The translations under genes were made by a program, and so were the position numbers. Of a DNA stretch of 64,000 nucleotides, positions 53,960-62,210 are shown in pieces. The stretch lies in the NCBI GenBank assembly GCA_023957235.1, contig JAMLHI010000007.1:62001-126000 (forward strand). Direction: 5' to 3'. Numbering within the stretch: the stretch's first letter is position 1; the number at the start of each line of letters is the position of its first letter. The notes under the pieces are model-generated. The model worked only from the letters and a program-made list of their open reading frames with translations. It made no database searches and was not told the origin of the DNA. Origin of the DNA: Chitinophagales bacterium (GTDB lineage Bacteria > Bacteroidota > Bacteroidia > Chitinophagales > JADIYW01).

Positions 53960-55492
53960 TTATTTGCTAATAATAATATCTCCAGTCATTTCTTTTGGAA
54001 CATCTATATCTAATAAGGTCAAAATAGTAGGAGCAATATCTGCAAGTTTTCCATCAATGATTTTACCGCTTGCTTCCTTATTAATATAAAAAACTGGAAC
54101 TAAATTTTTTGAGTGAGCTGTATTAGGACTTCCATCAGGATTGACCATATAATCTGCATTGCCATGGTCAGCTGTAACGATAATCTGATAATCGTATTGC
54201 AATGCTACTTCTACCAATTCATTAACACATTGGTCAACAGTTTCTGCAGCTTTCATAGCCGCCTCAAATATTCCAGTATGTCCAACCATATCAGTATTGG
54301 CAAAATTAAGACAAATAAAATCTGGTTGACTCTGATGAATAGCTTCTTTAACACGATTTTTCAATTCAAAAGCACTCATTTCTGGCTGTAAATCGTAAGT
54401 TGCTACCTTGGGAGAATTGACTAAAATTCTTGCTTCTTTTGAAAAAGGCAATTCTCTGCCTCCTGAAAAAAAGAAAGTCACATGAGGGTACTTTTCTGTT
54501 TCTGCAGCTCTAAGTTGAGTTTTATTAGCTTTTTCAATAACTTCCCCTAATGCCATTGGTACGGTATCTTTACCATAAGCAACATGAATACCTTTGAAAT
54601 TTGCGTCATAAATAGTCATCGTGAGATAATAAAGAGGCAATACCTGCATTTCAAAATCTGGAAAATCCTGTTGTGTTAACACTTGGGTGATTTCTCTGCA
54701 TCGGTCAGTTCTAAAATTAAATGAAATAACGACATCGCCAGATTGTATGAGTCCAATTGGTTGATCGTCAATATTTCTAATGGAAATAGGTTCTAAAAAT
54801 TCATCTGTTTGACCTTTTTTATAGGCTTCTTCAACAGCGTGTGAAGCACTCAGATATTCCTCGCCTTTGCCATGTAATAATAATTGATACGCTTTTTGGA
54901 TTCTTTCCCATCTTTTATCTCTGTCCATTGCGTAGTATCTGCCGCAGACAGAAGCTATTTGTACGGGCATATTTTCAATCAATTTTTCAATATCTTGAAT
55001 AAAGCCTAATCCAGATTTAGGGTCAGTATCTCTTCCGTCTGTAAAAGCATGGATATAGCTCTGCTTCACATCATTATCTTCAGCCATTTTAATCAATGCT
55101 TTGAGGTGATTGATATGAGAATGTATCCCACCATCAGAAACTAAGCCCATGAAATGAACGGGTTTGTTATGAGATTTGGCATATTGAAAAGCATCTAGTA
55201 ATCCTTGATTTCTATAAAAAGAACCATTTTCAATTTCTTTTTGAAATAGCAATAAATCTTGCCATACAACTCTGCCGGCACCTAAATTCATGTGTCCAAC
55301 TTCCGAGTTGCCCATTTGTCCATCAGGCAAACCTACATACTCACCAAAAGTACGAAGAGTAGCGTTTGGATATTGAAGATATAAACTATCAATAAAAGGA
55401 GTGTTGGCAGCCTTAATCGCACTGATTTTGGGGTCATCGTTAATGCCCCAGCCATCCATAATGATGAGAAATGCTTTTTTATTTTTGCTCAT
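53960..55492 (-). CDS. gpmI: 2,3-bisphosphoglycerate-independent phosphoglycerate mutase
   Basis: The 510-residue alkaline-phosphatase-fold enzyme has Asp13 in LIIMDGWG, nucleophile Ser63 in GQMGNSEVGH, the phosphotransferase-domain insert with HSHINHLKALI and GRDTDPKSG, and the second metal-site run LNFANTDMVGHTG and VTADHGNAD. It interconverts 3- and 2-phosphoglycerate using two Mn2+. It is the first gene of the seven-gene minus-strand run that ends in aroK. Confidence 0.98.
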   Translation of the reverse strand: MSKNKKAFLIIMDGWGINDDPKISAIKAANTPFIDSLYLQYPNATLRTFGEYVGLPDGQMGNSEVGHMNLGAGRVVWQDLLLFQKEIENGSFYRNQGLLDAFQYAKSHNKPVHFMGLVSDGGIHSHINHLKALIKMAEDNDVKQSYIHAFTDGRDTDPKSGLGFIQDIEKLIENMPVQIASVCGRYYAMDRDKRWERIQKAYQLLLHGKGEEYLSASHAVEEAYKKGQTDEFLEPISIRNIDDQPIGLIQSGDVVISFNFRTDRCREITQVLTQQDFPDFEMQVLPLYYLTMTIYDANFKGIHVAYGKDTVPMALGEVIEKANKTQLRAAETEKYPHVTFFFSGGRELPFSKEARILVNSPKVATYDLQPEMSAFELKNRVKEAIHQSQPDFICLNFANTDMVGHTGIFEAAMKAAETVDQCVNELVEVALQYDYQIIVTADHGNADYMVNPDGSPNTAHSKNLVPVFYINKEASGKIIDGKLADIAPTILTLLDIDVPKEMTGDIIISK

Positions 55493-55589
55493 AGTTACAA
55501 AGTACTATTTTATTTTCCTGAACTTATTTTAATTTGTGGTCGAATTGGCACAGTATATGATGCAATCATTCAACAAAATTACGTTTTAT

Positions 55590-55994
55590 ATGTCCTTTAA
55601 AAAACTAATTCAGTTTGTTTTTACCTTAATTCTTTTTATTGGTACTTATCAGTCTGTATTAGCTCAAAATTTCCAGAACATAGTCACTTCATCTTTGTCG
55701 TATGGAAATATTAAGGAATTAACTAGAAGTTTTGACAAAAGAGTTCAAGTGACTATTGATAATAAAACAGATTATTTCAGCAATTCACAAGCAGAGATAA
55801 TTGTCAACAATTACGTTGATCAGTTAGGAAATAAAGATTTTAACATGATTAAAAGCGGTCATGCTGAAGGTGGATCTGCTGAATTTTATATTGGTGAAAT
55901 TAAATGTACCAAGGGTAGCGTTAAAGTGTATATTTATTTAAGGAAAGTAGCAGAAACGCCATATATTCAAGAAATTAGATTAGAAAAAAATTAA
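55590..55994 (+). CDS. DUF4783 family exported protein
   Basis: The start is the ATG at 55590 (MSFKKLIQFV, 134 residues) because it directly precedes a signal peptide (to about 25, VLAQ); a GTG at 55536 is also in frame. The mature part, with RSFDKRVQVTIDNKTDYFS and HAEGGSAEFYIGEI, is the DUF4783 fold, resembling the NTF2/SnoaL type. No catalytic residues can be named. It lies five bases before nadC, an association seen in other Bacteroidota. Function unknown; periplasmic or surface. Confidence 0.85.
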   Translation: MSFKKLIQFVFTLILFIGTYQSVLAQNFQNIVTSSLSYGNIKELTRSFDKRVQVTIDNKTDYFSNSQAEIIVNNYVDQLGNKDFNMIKSGHAEGGSAEFYIGEIKCTKGSVKVYIYLRKVAETPYIQEIRLEKN

Positions 55995-55999
55995 GTACT

Positions 56000-56857
56000 G
56001 TGAGATTTATTGATCATCCCGATTTAAAAAGATTTATCCAATTTGCTTTAGATGAAGATATAAAAGATGGAGATCATACCTCTCTGGCATGTATCCCTAA
56101 GGAAGCGAGTGGTCACGCTAATTTATTAATAAAAGAAGATGGCATTCTTTGTGGATTGCCAGTTGCAATTGCTGTATTTGCAGAAGTGGACACTTCCCTT
56201 GAAATGGATATATTTATGGATGAGGGTGATGCAATCAAAAAAGGAGATGTTGTTTTCAAGGTGTCTGGATCTGCTATTAGTATTCTTACAGCTGAACGAT
56301 TAGTGCTCAATTGTATGCAGAGAATGAGTGGTATTGCTACTTTGACCAATAAATATGTAAAAGCCATCCAAGGCACTCATGCACAGGTTATTGATACCAG
56401 AAAAACTACTCCGGGAATACGATTTTTAGAAAAATATGCCGTAACAATAGGAGGAGGTGCCAATCATAGATTTGGTCTTTATGATATGGTCATGATTAAA
56501 GATAACCATGTTGATTTTAGTGGAGGAATTGCCCAGGCCATTGAACGGACTCATCAATATTTAAAAAATAAAGGATTGCAACTAAAAATAGAAGTTGAAA
56601 CTAGAAATATAGATGAGGTTACACAAGTGTTAAAAGCGGGTGGAATTGATAGAATCATGTTGGATAATTATACCCCTGAAGAAATGAAAAGTGCCGTTCA
56701 ATTAATTGATGGTAGATATGAGACAGAAGCTTCTGGTGGTATTAAATTAGACACAATTCGCTCTTATGCAGAAACTGGAGTAGATTTTATTTCAGTGGGC
56801 GCATTGACACACTCGGCAATATCTTTAGATATTAGCTTAAAAGCTCATTTTGAATAA
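56000..56857 (+). CDS. nadC: Nicotinate-nucleotide pyrophosphorylase (carboxylating)
   Basis: The start is GTG at 56000 (285 residues). Seen are ALDEDIKDGDHTS, RLVLNCMQRMSGIATLT, VIDTRKTTPGIRFLEKYAV, MIKDNHVDFSGG and the quinolinate- and phosphate-binding VETRNIDEV, DRIMLDNYTPEEM, ISVGALTHSA. It makes nicotinate mononucleotide from quinolinate and PRPP in NAD synthesis. nadA and nadB are elsewhere. The next gene starts ten bases after the stop. Confidence 0.97.
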   Translation: MRFIDHPDLKRFIQFALDEDIKDGDHTSLACIPKEASGHANLLIKEDGILCGLPVAIAVFAEVDTSLEMDIFMDEGDAIKKGDVVFKVSGSAISILTAERLVLNCMQRMSGIATLTNKYVKAIQGTHAQVIDTRKTTPGIRFLEKYAVTIGGGANHRFGLYDMVMIKDNHVDFSGGIAQAIERTHQYLKNKGLQLKIEVETRNIDEVTQVLKAGGIDRIMLDNYTPEEMKSAVQLIDGRYETEASGGIKLDTIRSYAETGVDFISVGALTHSAISLDISLKAHFE

Positions 56858-56867
56858 AAATCAGACA

Positions 56868-57221
56868 ATGCCTACTCAAGATTGGAAAAATACTTTAGGT
56901 CATCTATATGATGCTATGCCGAAAGATCCTGGTGGTGACAATACTTATATCGAACCAGAAAAAGAAAAGGAAGTATGGAAACCTTCAAAAGATATAGTGT
57001 ATATTTATAAAGATTCAAAAGGGCGTAATGGTAAGGTCGTTACAATAATTGAAGGTATTGATGCTCCAGAAGAGGTGTTGGAAAAAATTGCTAAAAAATT
57101 AAAATCTTCATGTGGAGTAGGTGGTGCTGTCAAAGATGGTGAAATTATTATTCAGGGAGATTTTAAGCATAAGATCAAAGAAAATCTAGATAAAGAGGGT
57201 TTCAAAACCAAACTCAAATAA
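56868..57221 (+). CDS. SUI1/eIF1-like translation factor (YciH family)
   Basis: I start at the ATG at 56868 (117 residues) rather than a TTG inside nadC. The C-terminal 80 residues are the SUI1 fold with GRNGKVVTIIEGI and the conserved KSSCGVGGAVKDGEIIIQGD. Bacterial homologues are linked to initiation fidelity. The N-terminal 30 residues (NTLGHLYDAMPKDPG) are a linker. It is co-transcribed with nadC and the cysteine-cluster gene 29 bases downstream. Confidence 0.93.
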   Translation: MPTQDWKNTLGHLYDAMPKDPGGDNTYIEPEKEKEVWKPSKDIVYIYKDSKGRNGKVVTIIEGIDAPEEVLEKIAKKLKSSCGVGGAVKDGEIIIQGDFKHKIKENLDKEGFKTKLK

Positions 57222-57250
57222 TTATAGATAATAAAAACCCACAAAACAGA

Positions 57251-57742
57251 GTGATTAAAACGGGACAGGAATTGGTTCAATTGGCTCAATCCAAAAAGAA
57301 AGAGCATCAGCAATTGTTTCTCCAACTCCAACAATTATCTCATCATGATGTCAATGTGCTTTTTTATAGTTCTGATGAATATATCTTTCATAAAATCAAT
57401 TGCTTAGATTGTGCTAATTGTTGTAAAACTACACCTGCATTAATTTTAGAAAAGGATGCTAAGCGCATTGCCAAATATCTCAAAATATCTATTAGTGAAT
57501 TTTATCAAAAATACACTATAAAAGATGAAGACAAGGATATTGTATTCAAAAAAACACCTTGTGTTTTCTTAGCTGAAAACAATTATTGCTCCATTTATGA
57601 AGTTCGCCCTGAAGCTTGTAGAGAATATCCGCACACTCGACATCATAAGATGAAGCAAATTTTAGATATCACATTCAAAAACAGAGAGATTTGCCCAGCA
57701 GTTTTTGATATGGTAGAAATGATGAAAGAAGACTTGGGATAA
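57251..57742 (+). CDS. YkgJ-family cysteine-cluster protein
   Basis: The start is GTG at 57251 (163 residues). Eight cysteines in the family pattern are seen at about 51, 54, 57, 58, 104, 113, 123 and 148 (CLDCANCC; TPCVFL; YCSIYEVRPEACREYP), which should bind Zn or an Fe-S cluster. Family members are soluble and of uncertain role. The helical N-terminus (about 5-45) is typical. It ends the nadC unit. Confidence 0.88.
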   Translation: MIKTGQELVQLAQSKKKEHQQLFLQLQQLSHHDVNVLFYSSDEYIFHKINCLDCANCCKTTPALILEKDAKRIAKYLKISISEFYQKYTIKDEDKDIVFKKTPCVFLAENNYCSIYEVRPEACREYPHTRHHKMKQILDITFKNREICPAVFDMVEMMKEDLG

Positions 57743-57823
57743 AATCCAATTTATATTCATCTTTTTTAATGATATTTAGTTATAAATGCTAGATTTTCAA
57801 AAGAGTTTACAAATAGAAAATTG

Positions 57824-57831
57824 TAAATTTG
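57824..57831 (+). promoter_or_regulatory. Candidate -7 promoter box (TAaaTTTG) for the TlpA-like gene
   Basis: TAAATTTG followed by C, 17 bases before the ATG at 57849. No TTG lies at the usual -33 distance. The site sits in a 106-base gap after the YkgJ gene. Confidence 0.4.
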
Positions 57832-57848
57832 CGTATTAAAAAATAAAA

Positions 57849-58931
57849 ATGAGAAAGATATTTTTTTTATTGACATTATTGCTTGCTATTTCTTGTAAGC
57901 CTGATAAAAATGCTTTTGTGATTCAGGGGAAAATTGAAGGATTGGGTAATACTCAGATATATTTGATTCACCCAGAAGAAGAAGGGGAGAAGGTAGATAC
58001 TTTAGACGTGAAAAATGGCAGTTTCAGAATTAAAGGTACTATCGAAAATCCAAATGTTTATTTATTAGCATTTGGTGAACAATATATGCCATTGGAAATC
58101 ATATTGGAGCCTGGCAAATTTGAAGTCAATGGCGATTTAAAAAATATTCATTCTTTGATTGCGACTGGAGGTTCATTACAAAAACAATACAATGCATTTA
58201 TTGATGAGATGTTACCATTGAATGATGAATATTCTAAGTATTATGATGAAAATATTGAAGCCAAACAAAATAACGACACTTTGCTGATGATAGAAATAGA
58301 AGGCAAGTTGGATTCAATCAAAGATGCTTATTATGAAAAGGCATATTCTATTGTTGAAAGTATTCCTGCTAGTATTGTTTCAGCTAAGATTATCTCTGAG
58401 ATTCTTATGTCTAACCCTGACATTGACAGGTTGCTCCCTATAGTCGATAAATTTGATGAACATGTAAAAAAGACTTCGTTTGGTCAAAGAATCTCCAATA
58501 CTTTAAATGTTATTAAAAATACGAGAATTGGAAGGATTGCTCCTTCATTTACAATGAATGATATAGAAGGCAATGAAATTGTTTTAAATAGTGCTTTTCC
58601 TAATAAGTATATATTAATTGATTTTTGGGCATCTTGGTGTGGTCCATGCCGAGAAGAGAACCCAAGAATGGTGATAATCTATAATAAATTCAAAAATAAG
58701 AATTTTGTAATGTTGGGCGTTTCAATTGACAACAACAAAGCCCAATGGAAAAAAGCAGTTGAAGAAGATCTCTTGACTTGGCCACAGGTAATTGATGAAA
58801 ACAATATATCATCTAAAGATTATGGTGTCATTGCAATACCTGCCAATGTACTTATAGACCCAGATGGTATAATAATTGCTAAAAACGTTTTTGGCAAGAA
58901 GTTAGAAGACCTTCTCTTAAAAGTTTTATAA
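57849..58931 (+). CDS. TlpA/ResA-like thioredoxin lipoprotein (DUF4369)
   Basis: The protein has 360 residues with a lipobox at LAISC (Cys16). It has an N-terminal DUF4369 beta domain (about 20-110; FVIQGKIEGLGNTQIYL), a helical linker, and a C-terminal thioredoxin fold with WASWCGPC (about 261-268), GVSIDNNKAQWKKAVEED and the cis-Pro loop IAIPANVLIDPDG. It should be a periplasmic disulfide reductase. It is a paralogue of the protein at 26393-27907, but without the disordered tail. Two LEA14-like genes follow at nine and three bases, probably in one operon. Confidence 0.93.
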   Translation: MRKIFFLLTLLLAISCKPDKNAFVIQGKIEGLGNTQIYLIHPEEEGEKVDTLDVKNGSFRIKGTIENPNVYLLAFGEQYMPLEIILEPGKFEVNGDLKNIHSLIATGGSLQKQYNAFIDEMLPLNDEYSKYYDENIEAKQNNDTLLMIEIEGKLDSIKDAYYEKAYSIVESIPASIVSAKIISEILMSNPDIDRLLPIVDKFDEHVKKTSFGQRISNTLNVIKNTRIGRIAPSFTMNDIEGNEIVLNSAFPNKYILIDFWASWCGPCREENPRMVIIYNKFKNKNFVMLGVSIDNNKAQWKKAVEEDLLTWPQVIDENNISSKDYGVIAIPANVLIDPDGIIIAKNVFGKKLEDLLLKVL

Positions 58932-58940
58932 GCATTGAAT

Positions 58941-59510
58941 ATGGGCAAACTTTTGATTTTCACATTGTTGATTTTTACAGCTATTAGTTGTAAAAATTCT
59001 GAATCTGGAGATATCATCTACAAGGATACTTATAATGTCCAACTTGTCGGATTGAATAAAAAGACAGGTGCAATAAAGATAGTTGTAGGCTTTACAAATC
59101 AATTTGAAAAAACAGACTTCAAGCTCAAAGAAATGGACATAGATATTAGTATCGGTGGGATTGATATGGGTACATATTTTTCAAAAAACACCTTGACTAT
59201 TAAAGCTTTATCTGAATTAAAAGTTCCAATTGAGTATGGAATCAATAATGAAAAATTGCAGGACAACAATGGCGAATATTCTTCAACATTTGTCGTTCAG
59301 CTCAATGGAACTGCCATATTTGTCAATGAGCAAGGAGAGGAGCAAGAAGTGAAATTTTCACATAAAGAAAGTGTTAATCACTTTGCTTCCAAAAAGGAGA
59401 AAAGGAGAAAAGATAAGGGTGAGGGAGATGAAGAACAATTAAGCCGCTCAGAAAAAAGAAAAAACAAAAAGATTCAAAGAAAATTAATACATCATCAAGA
59501 AGAAAACTAA
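58941..59510 (+). CDS. LEA14-like lipoprotein with basic C-terminal tail
   Basis: The start is the ATG at 58941 (189 residues); an in-frame TTG two codons upstream is not needed. A lipobox ends at AISC (Cys17). The body (about 25-140; VQLVGLNKKTGAIKIVVGF, FKLKEMDIDISIGGIDMGT, IKALSELKVPIEYG) is the beta-sandwich WHy/LEA type 2 pattern. The last 45 residues are rich in Lys, Arg and Glu (KKEKRRKDKG, KRKNKKIQRK), likely unfolded. The next gene is a paralogue. No function known. Confidence 0.8.
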   Translation: MGKLLIFTLLIFTAISCKNSESGDIIYKDTYNVQLVGLNKKTGAIKIVVGFTNQFEKTDFKLKEMDIDISIGGIDMGTYFSKNTLTIKALSELKVPIEYGINNEKLQDNNGEYSSTFVVQLNGTAIFVNEQGEEQEVKFSHKESVNHFASKKEKRRKDKGEGDEEQLSRSEKRKNKKIQRKLIHHQEEN

Positions 59511-59513
59511 ATT

Positions 59514-59987
59514 GTGTTTTACCCTAGATATTTATTGACTTTATTAGTGTTTTCGCTGGCTTTCAGCTCATATACAGAAGCTCCAGCAAGCGAGCCATAT
59601 TTTATCAAAATGAAAGGATTTAAGATCCTTACTTTTAATGCCAATAGAATAGAACTATCTTCAACTGCCGTATTTTTTAATACATATAAGTATAAAGCCA
59701 AACTAAAAGAAATAGATATTGATGTTTACTTAGAAGATAAATATTTGGGCAAAGTCAATAATTTTGAAGATATAGCCATTCCAAAATTAAGTGCTTTTGA
59801 TATTCCTTTAATTTTAAATCTTAATCCACCGGGACCTGCGATAAGAAACTCATTGTGGCAGGGTACAAAATTACTGACCGGCCAAAAAGTGAAGATTAAA
59901 TATGAGGGACATATTAAGCTGAAAGTTTTAGGATTTGTACCTATTGTTATTAAAGTAAAAGATGAAATGCTATATAAAATATATTGA
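59514..59987 (+). CDS. LEA14-like exported protein, paralogue of the upstream lipoprotein
   Basis: The start is GTG at 59514 (157 residues), three bases after the upstream gene. A hydrophobic N-terminus (YLLTLLVFSLAFSS) has no lipobox, so the protein may be a secreted or membrane-anchored form. The body shares the pattern KLKEIDIDVYLEDKYLGK, IPKLSAFDIPLILN with the upstream gene, so the two arose by duplication. The basic tail is absent. Function unknown. Confidence 0.78.
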   Translation: MFYPRYLLTLLVFSLAFSSYTEAPASEPYFIKMKGFKILTFNANRIELSSTAVFFNTYKYKAKLKEIDIDVYLEDKYLGKVNNFEDIAIPKLSAFDIPLILNLNPPGPAIRNSLWQGTKLLTGQKVKIKYEGHIKLKVLGFVPIVIKVKDEMLYKIY

Positions 59988-60021
59988 TAGCCAATAAATA
60001 ATGTTTTATTTTAAATCTTAA

Positions 60022-60645
60022 ATGAAAATCTTAGTAGATATTAATAAATGGAAAAGGAGAGAACATTTTTATTTTTTCTCCAAATTTGAAGAGCCCTTTT
60101 TTGGTGTTACTGTTCAAGTGGATTGTACTCAAGCCTTTTTAAAAGCAAAAGAGATACAAGTTTCATTTTTTCAATATTACTTGTATAGAGCACTCAAAGC
60201 AGCTAATGAAATACAAAATTTCAGATATAGAATAATTGATAATCAAGTATTTGAATATCAAATTATCAATGCCTCATCTACAGTAAATCGAGCTGATTTG
60301 ACATTTGGCTTTTCATATATCCATTATTCATTGGATGAATATCTTTTTTATCAGAATACTTCTAATGAAATCAATAGAGTTAGAAATTCTCCAAATCTGA
60401 TGCCTTTGGAGAATGGAGATGATGTGATTCATTTTTCTGCATTGCCATGGTTGAATTTTACAGGATTATCACATGCTAGGAGTTTTTCACATCCAGACAG
60501 CTGTCCAAAAATTTCTTTTGGTAAAATGATTGATATCAATGGTGAAAGAAAAATGTCTGTTTCAATTCATGTTCATCACGCACTGATGGACGGATATCAC
60601 GTAGGATTATTTGTTGAAAGATTTCAGGATTTGCTCAATCAATAA
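60022..60645 (+). CDS. Chloramphenicol acetyltransferase-like protein (CAT fold)
   Basis: This 207-residue protein has the CAT catalytic end VHHALMDGYHVGLFVERFQ, with HHxxxDG at 185-191, and the N-terminal KRREHFYFFSKFEEPFFG pattern. TSFKLS-type substrate contacts seem changed. CAT-fold acyltransferases include true chloramphenicol enzymes and many with unknown acceptors, so resistance should not be assumed. The gene starts 34 bases after the LEA14-like gene. Confidence 0.9.
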   Translation: MKILVDINKWKRREHFYFFSKFEEPFFGVTVQVDCTQAFLKAKEIQVSFFQYYLYRALKAANEIQNFRYRIIDNQVFEYQIINASSTVNRADLTFGFSYIHYSLDEYLFYQNTSNEINRVRNSPNLMPLENGDDVIHFSALPWLNFTGLSHARSFSHPDSCPKISFGKMIDINGERKMSVSIHVHHALMDGYHVGLFVERFQDLLNQ

Positions 60646-60844
60646 TCATCTATTTTAATAGAGTTTATTTTGATTCTTTTTGTTCCATAATTTATATTAT
60701 GTTAAATAGGATATTTCAAATAATGATGATCCTACTATTTTTCATCCATGATGATAAAAAAATAAACTACCTCATCCACCACGTTTATAATAAGAAGCAA
60801 CAAAGAATTAATAAAAACATTTTACTTATTGTGAGATAAAACAA

Positions 60845-60852
60845 TACATTTG
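60845..60852 (+). promoter_or_regulatory. Candidate -7 promoter box (TAcaTTTG) for pyrC
   Basis: TACATTTG fits TAnnTTTG, 16 bases before the pyrC ATG. The rest of the 223-base gap (60646-60868) shows no gene or strong hairpin. Confidence 0.38.
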
Positions 60853-60868
60853 AAAAACAGAATAGATA

Positions 60869-62206
60869 ATGAAGTCGTATTTATTGAAAGGCGGAGCAAT
60901 AGTAAATGAAGGGAAAATTTTTCATTCAGATATTTTAATAGAAAATTCATTTATATCTAAAATTGACAAAAACATTTCACATCCAACGGCTGAAGAAATA
61001 AAATTAGATGGCTTATACATATTGCCAGGTGTAATTGACGATCAAGTACATTTTAGAGAACCTGGATATACTCATAAAGCGAATATTGCTACAGAAGCAG
61101 CAGCAGCAGTTGCTGGTGGCACTACTTCTTTCATGGAAATGCCCAATACTAATCCTCCTGCATTAACACAAGAATTATTACAGAACAAATACAATATAGC
61201 TTCTCAAGCATCTTTGGCCAATTATTCATTTTTCATGGGTACTTCAAACGATAATTTGGAAGAAGTTCTGAAAACAAATCCCCAAAATGTCTGTGGGGTA
61301 AAAATATTCATGGGTTCTTCTACAGGAAATATGTTAGTAGATAATGAGAAAACACTAAGAAATCTATTTTCTAAAGTAGAATTGTTAATTGCCGCCCATT
61401 GTGAAGATGAAAAAACTGTAAAGGATAATCTTGCTGAAGCACTTAAACAATACGGAGAAAATATTCCTGCTAATCAGCATCCCATTATTCGTTCAGATAT
61501 TGGATGTTATAAGTCAACGAGTTTGGCTTTCGACCTTGCCAGAGAATATAATACAAGATTTCATGTATTACATATTAGCACGGCAATAGAAACAGCTTTA
61601 ATGTCTAAAGAGAAATTATCTAAAAACAAAAGAATTACCTCAGAAGTCTGTGTCCATCATTTGTATTTCAGTGAAAAAGATTATGCCCAATTAGGTCATC
61701 TCATCAAATGCAATCCTGCCATAAAATTTGAAAGCGACCGCGAAGCTATTTGGGAAGCCCTTTTAGATGACAGACTAGATATCATTGCTACTGATCATGC
61801 CCCTCATCAATGGGACGAAAAACAGCAAGTATATACCAAGGCTCCTTCAGGCTTACCTTTAGTACAACATAGTCTAGTGATGATGTTGAATTTTGTGAAG
61901 CAAGGTAAAATCTCTTTAGAGAAGGTCGTAGAAAAAATGAGCCACGCTCCCGCTGTTTGTTTTAATATTGAAAAACGAGGATTTATCAGAGAAGGTTTTA
62001 AGGCTGATCTTGCAATTGTTGATTTAAATAATGATTGGAAAGTACAGAAAAACAATATTTTATATAAATGTGGATGGTCTCCTTTGGAAGGAAAAACTAT
62101 GCATTCTAAAGTCATTCATACATTTGTAAGTGGACAGCTAGCTATGTACAATGGGCAATTACAAACATCTGTAAGAGGAGAACGTTTAACTTTTGAAAGA
62201 AATTAA
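60869..62206 (+). CDS. pyrC: Dihydroorotase (class I, amidohydrolase superfamily)
   Basis: The 445-residue TIM-barrel amidohydrolase has the metal-site start IDDQVHFREPGY (about 56-67), where the usual first His of HxH is Gln, then MEMPNTNPPALT, KIFMGSSTG with the lysine for carboxylation, AAHCEDE, HVLHIST and ATDHAPH. It closes N-carbamoyl-aspartate to dihydroorotate in pyrimidine synthesis. The Gln variant occurs, to my knowledge, in other Bacteroidota dihydroorotases. The next start is four bases after the stop. Confidence 0.93.
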   Translation: MKSYLLKGGAIVNEGKIFHSDILIENSFISKIDKNISHPTAEEIKLDGLYILPGVIDDQVHFREPGYTHKANIATEAAAAVAGGTTSFMEMPNTNPPALTQELLQNKYNIASQASLANYSFFMGTSNDNLEEVLKTNPQNVCGVKIFMGSSTGNMLVDNEKTLRNLFSKVELLIAAHCEDEKTVKDNLAEALKQYGENIPANQHPIIRSDIGCYKSTSLAFDLAREYNTRFHVLHISTAIETALMSKEKLSKNKRITSEVCVHHLYFSEKDYAQLGHLIKCNPAIKFESDREAIWEALLDDRLDIIATDHAPHQWDEKQQVYTKAPSGLPLVQHSLVMMLNFVKQGKISLEKVVEKMSHAPAVCFNIEKRGFIREGFKADLAIVDLNNDWKVQKNNILYKCGWSPLEGKTMHSKVIHTFVSGQLAMYNGQLQTSVRGERLTFERN

Positions 62207-62210
62207 TATT

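Noticed and set aside
57849-58931. Two TlpA-like lipoproteins as parts of one cytochrome maturation system
   Set aside because: The two genes are 30 kb apart and have no Ccs/Ccm gene beside them. DUF4369-thioredoxin proteins are numerous in this phylum.
60022-60645. Chloramphenicol resistance gene
   Set aside because: The CAT fold and HHxxxDG motif are clear, but many chromosomal CAT-like proteins act on other acceptors. There is no mobile element or other resistance gene nearby.
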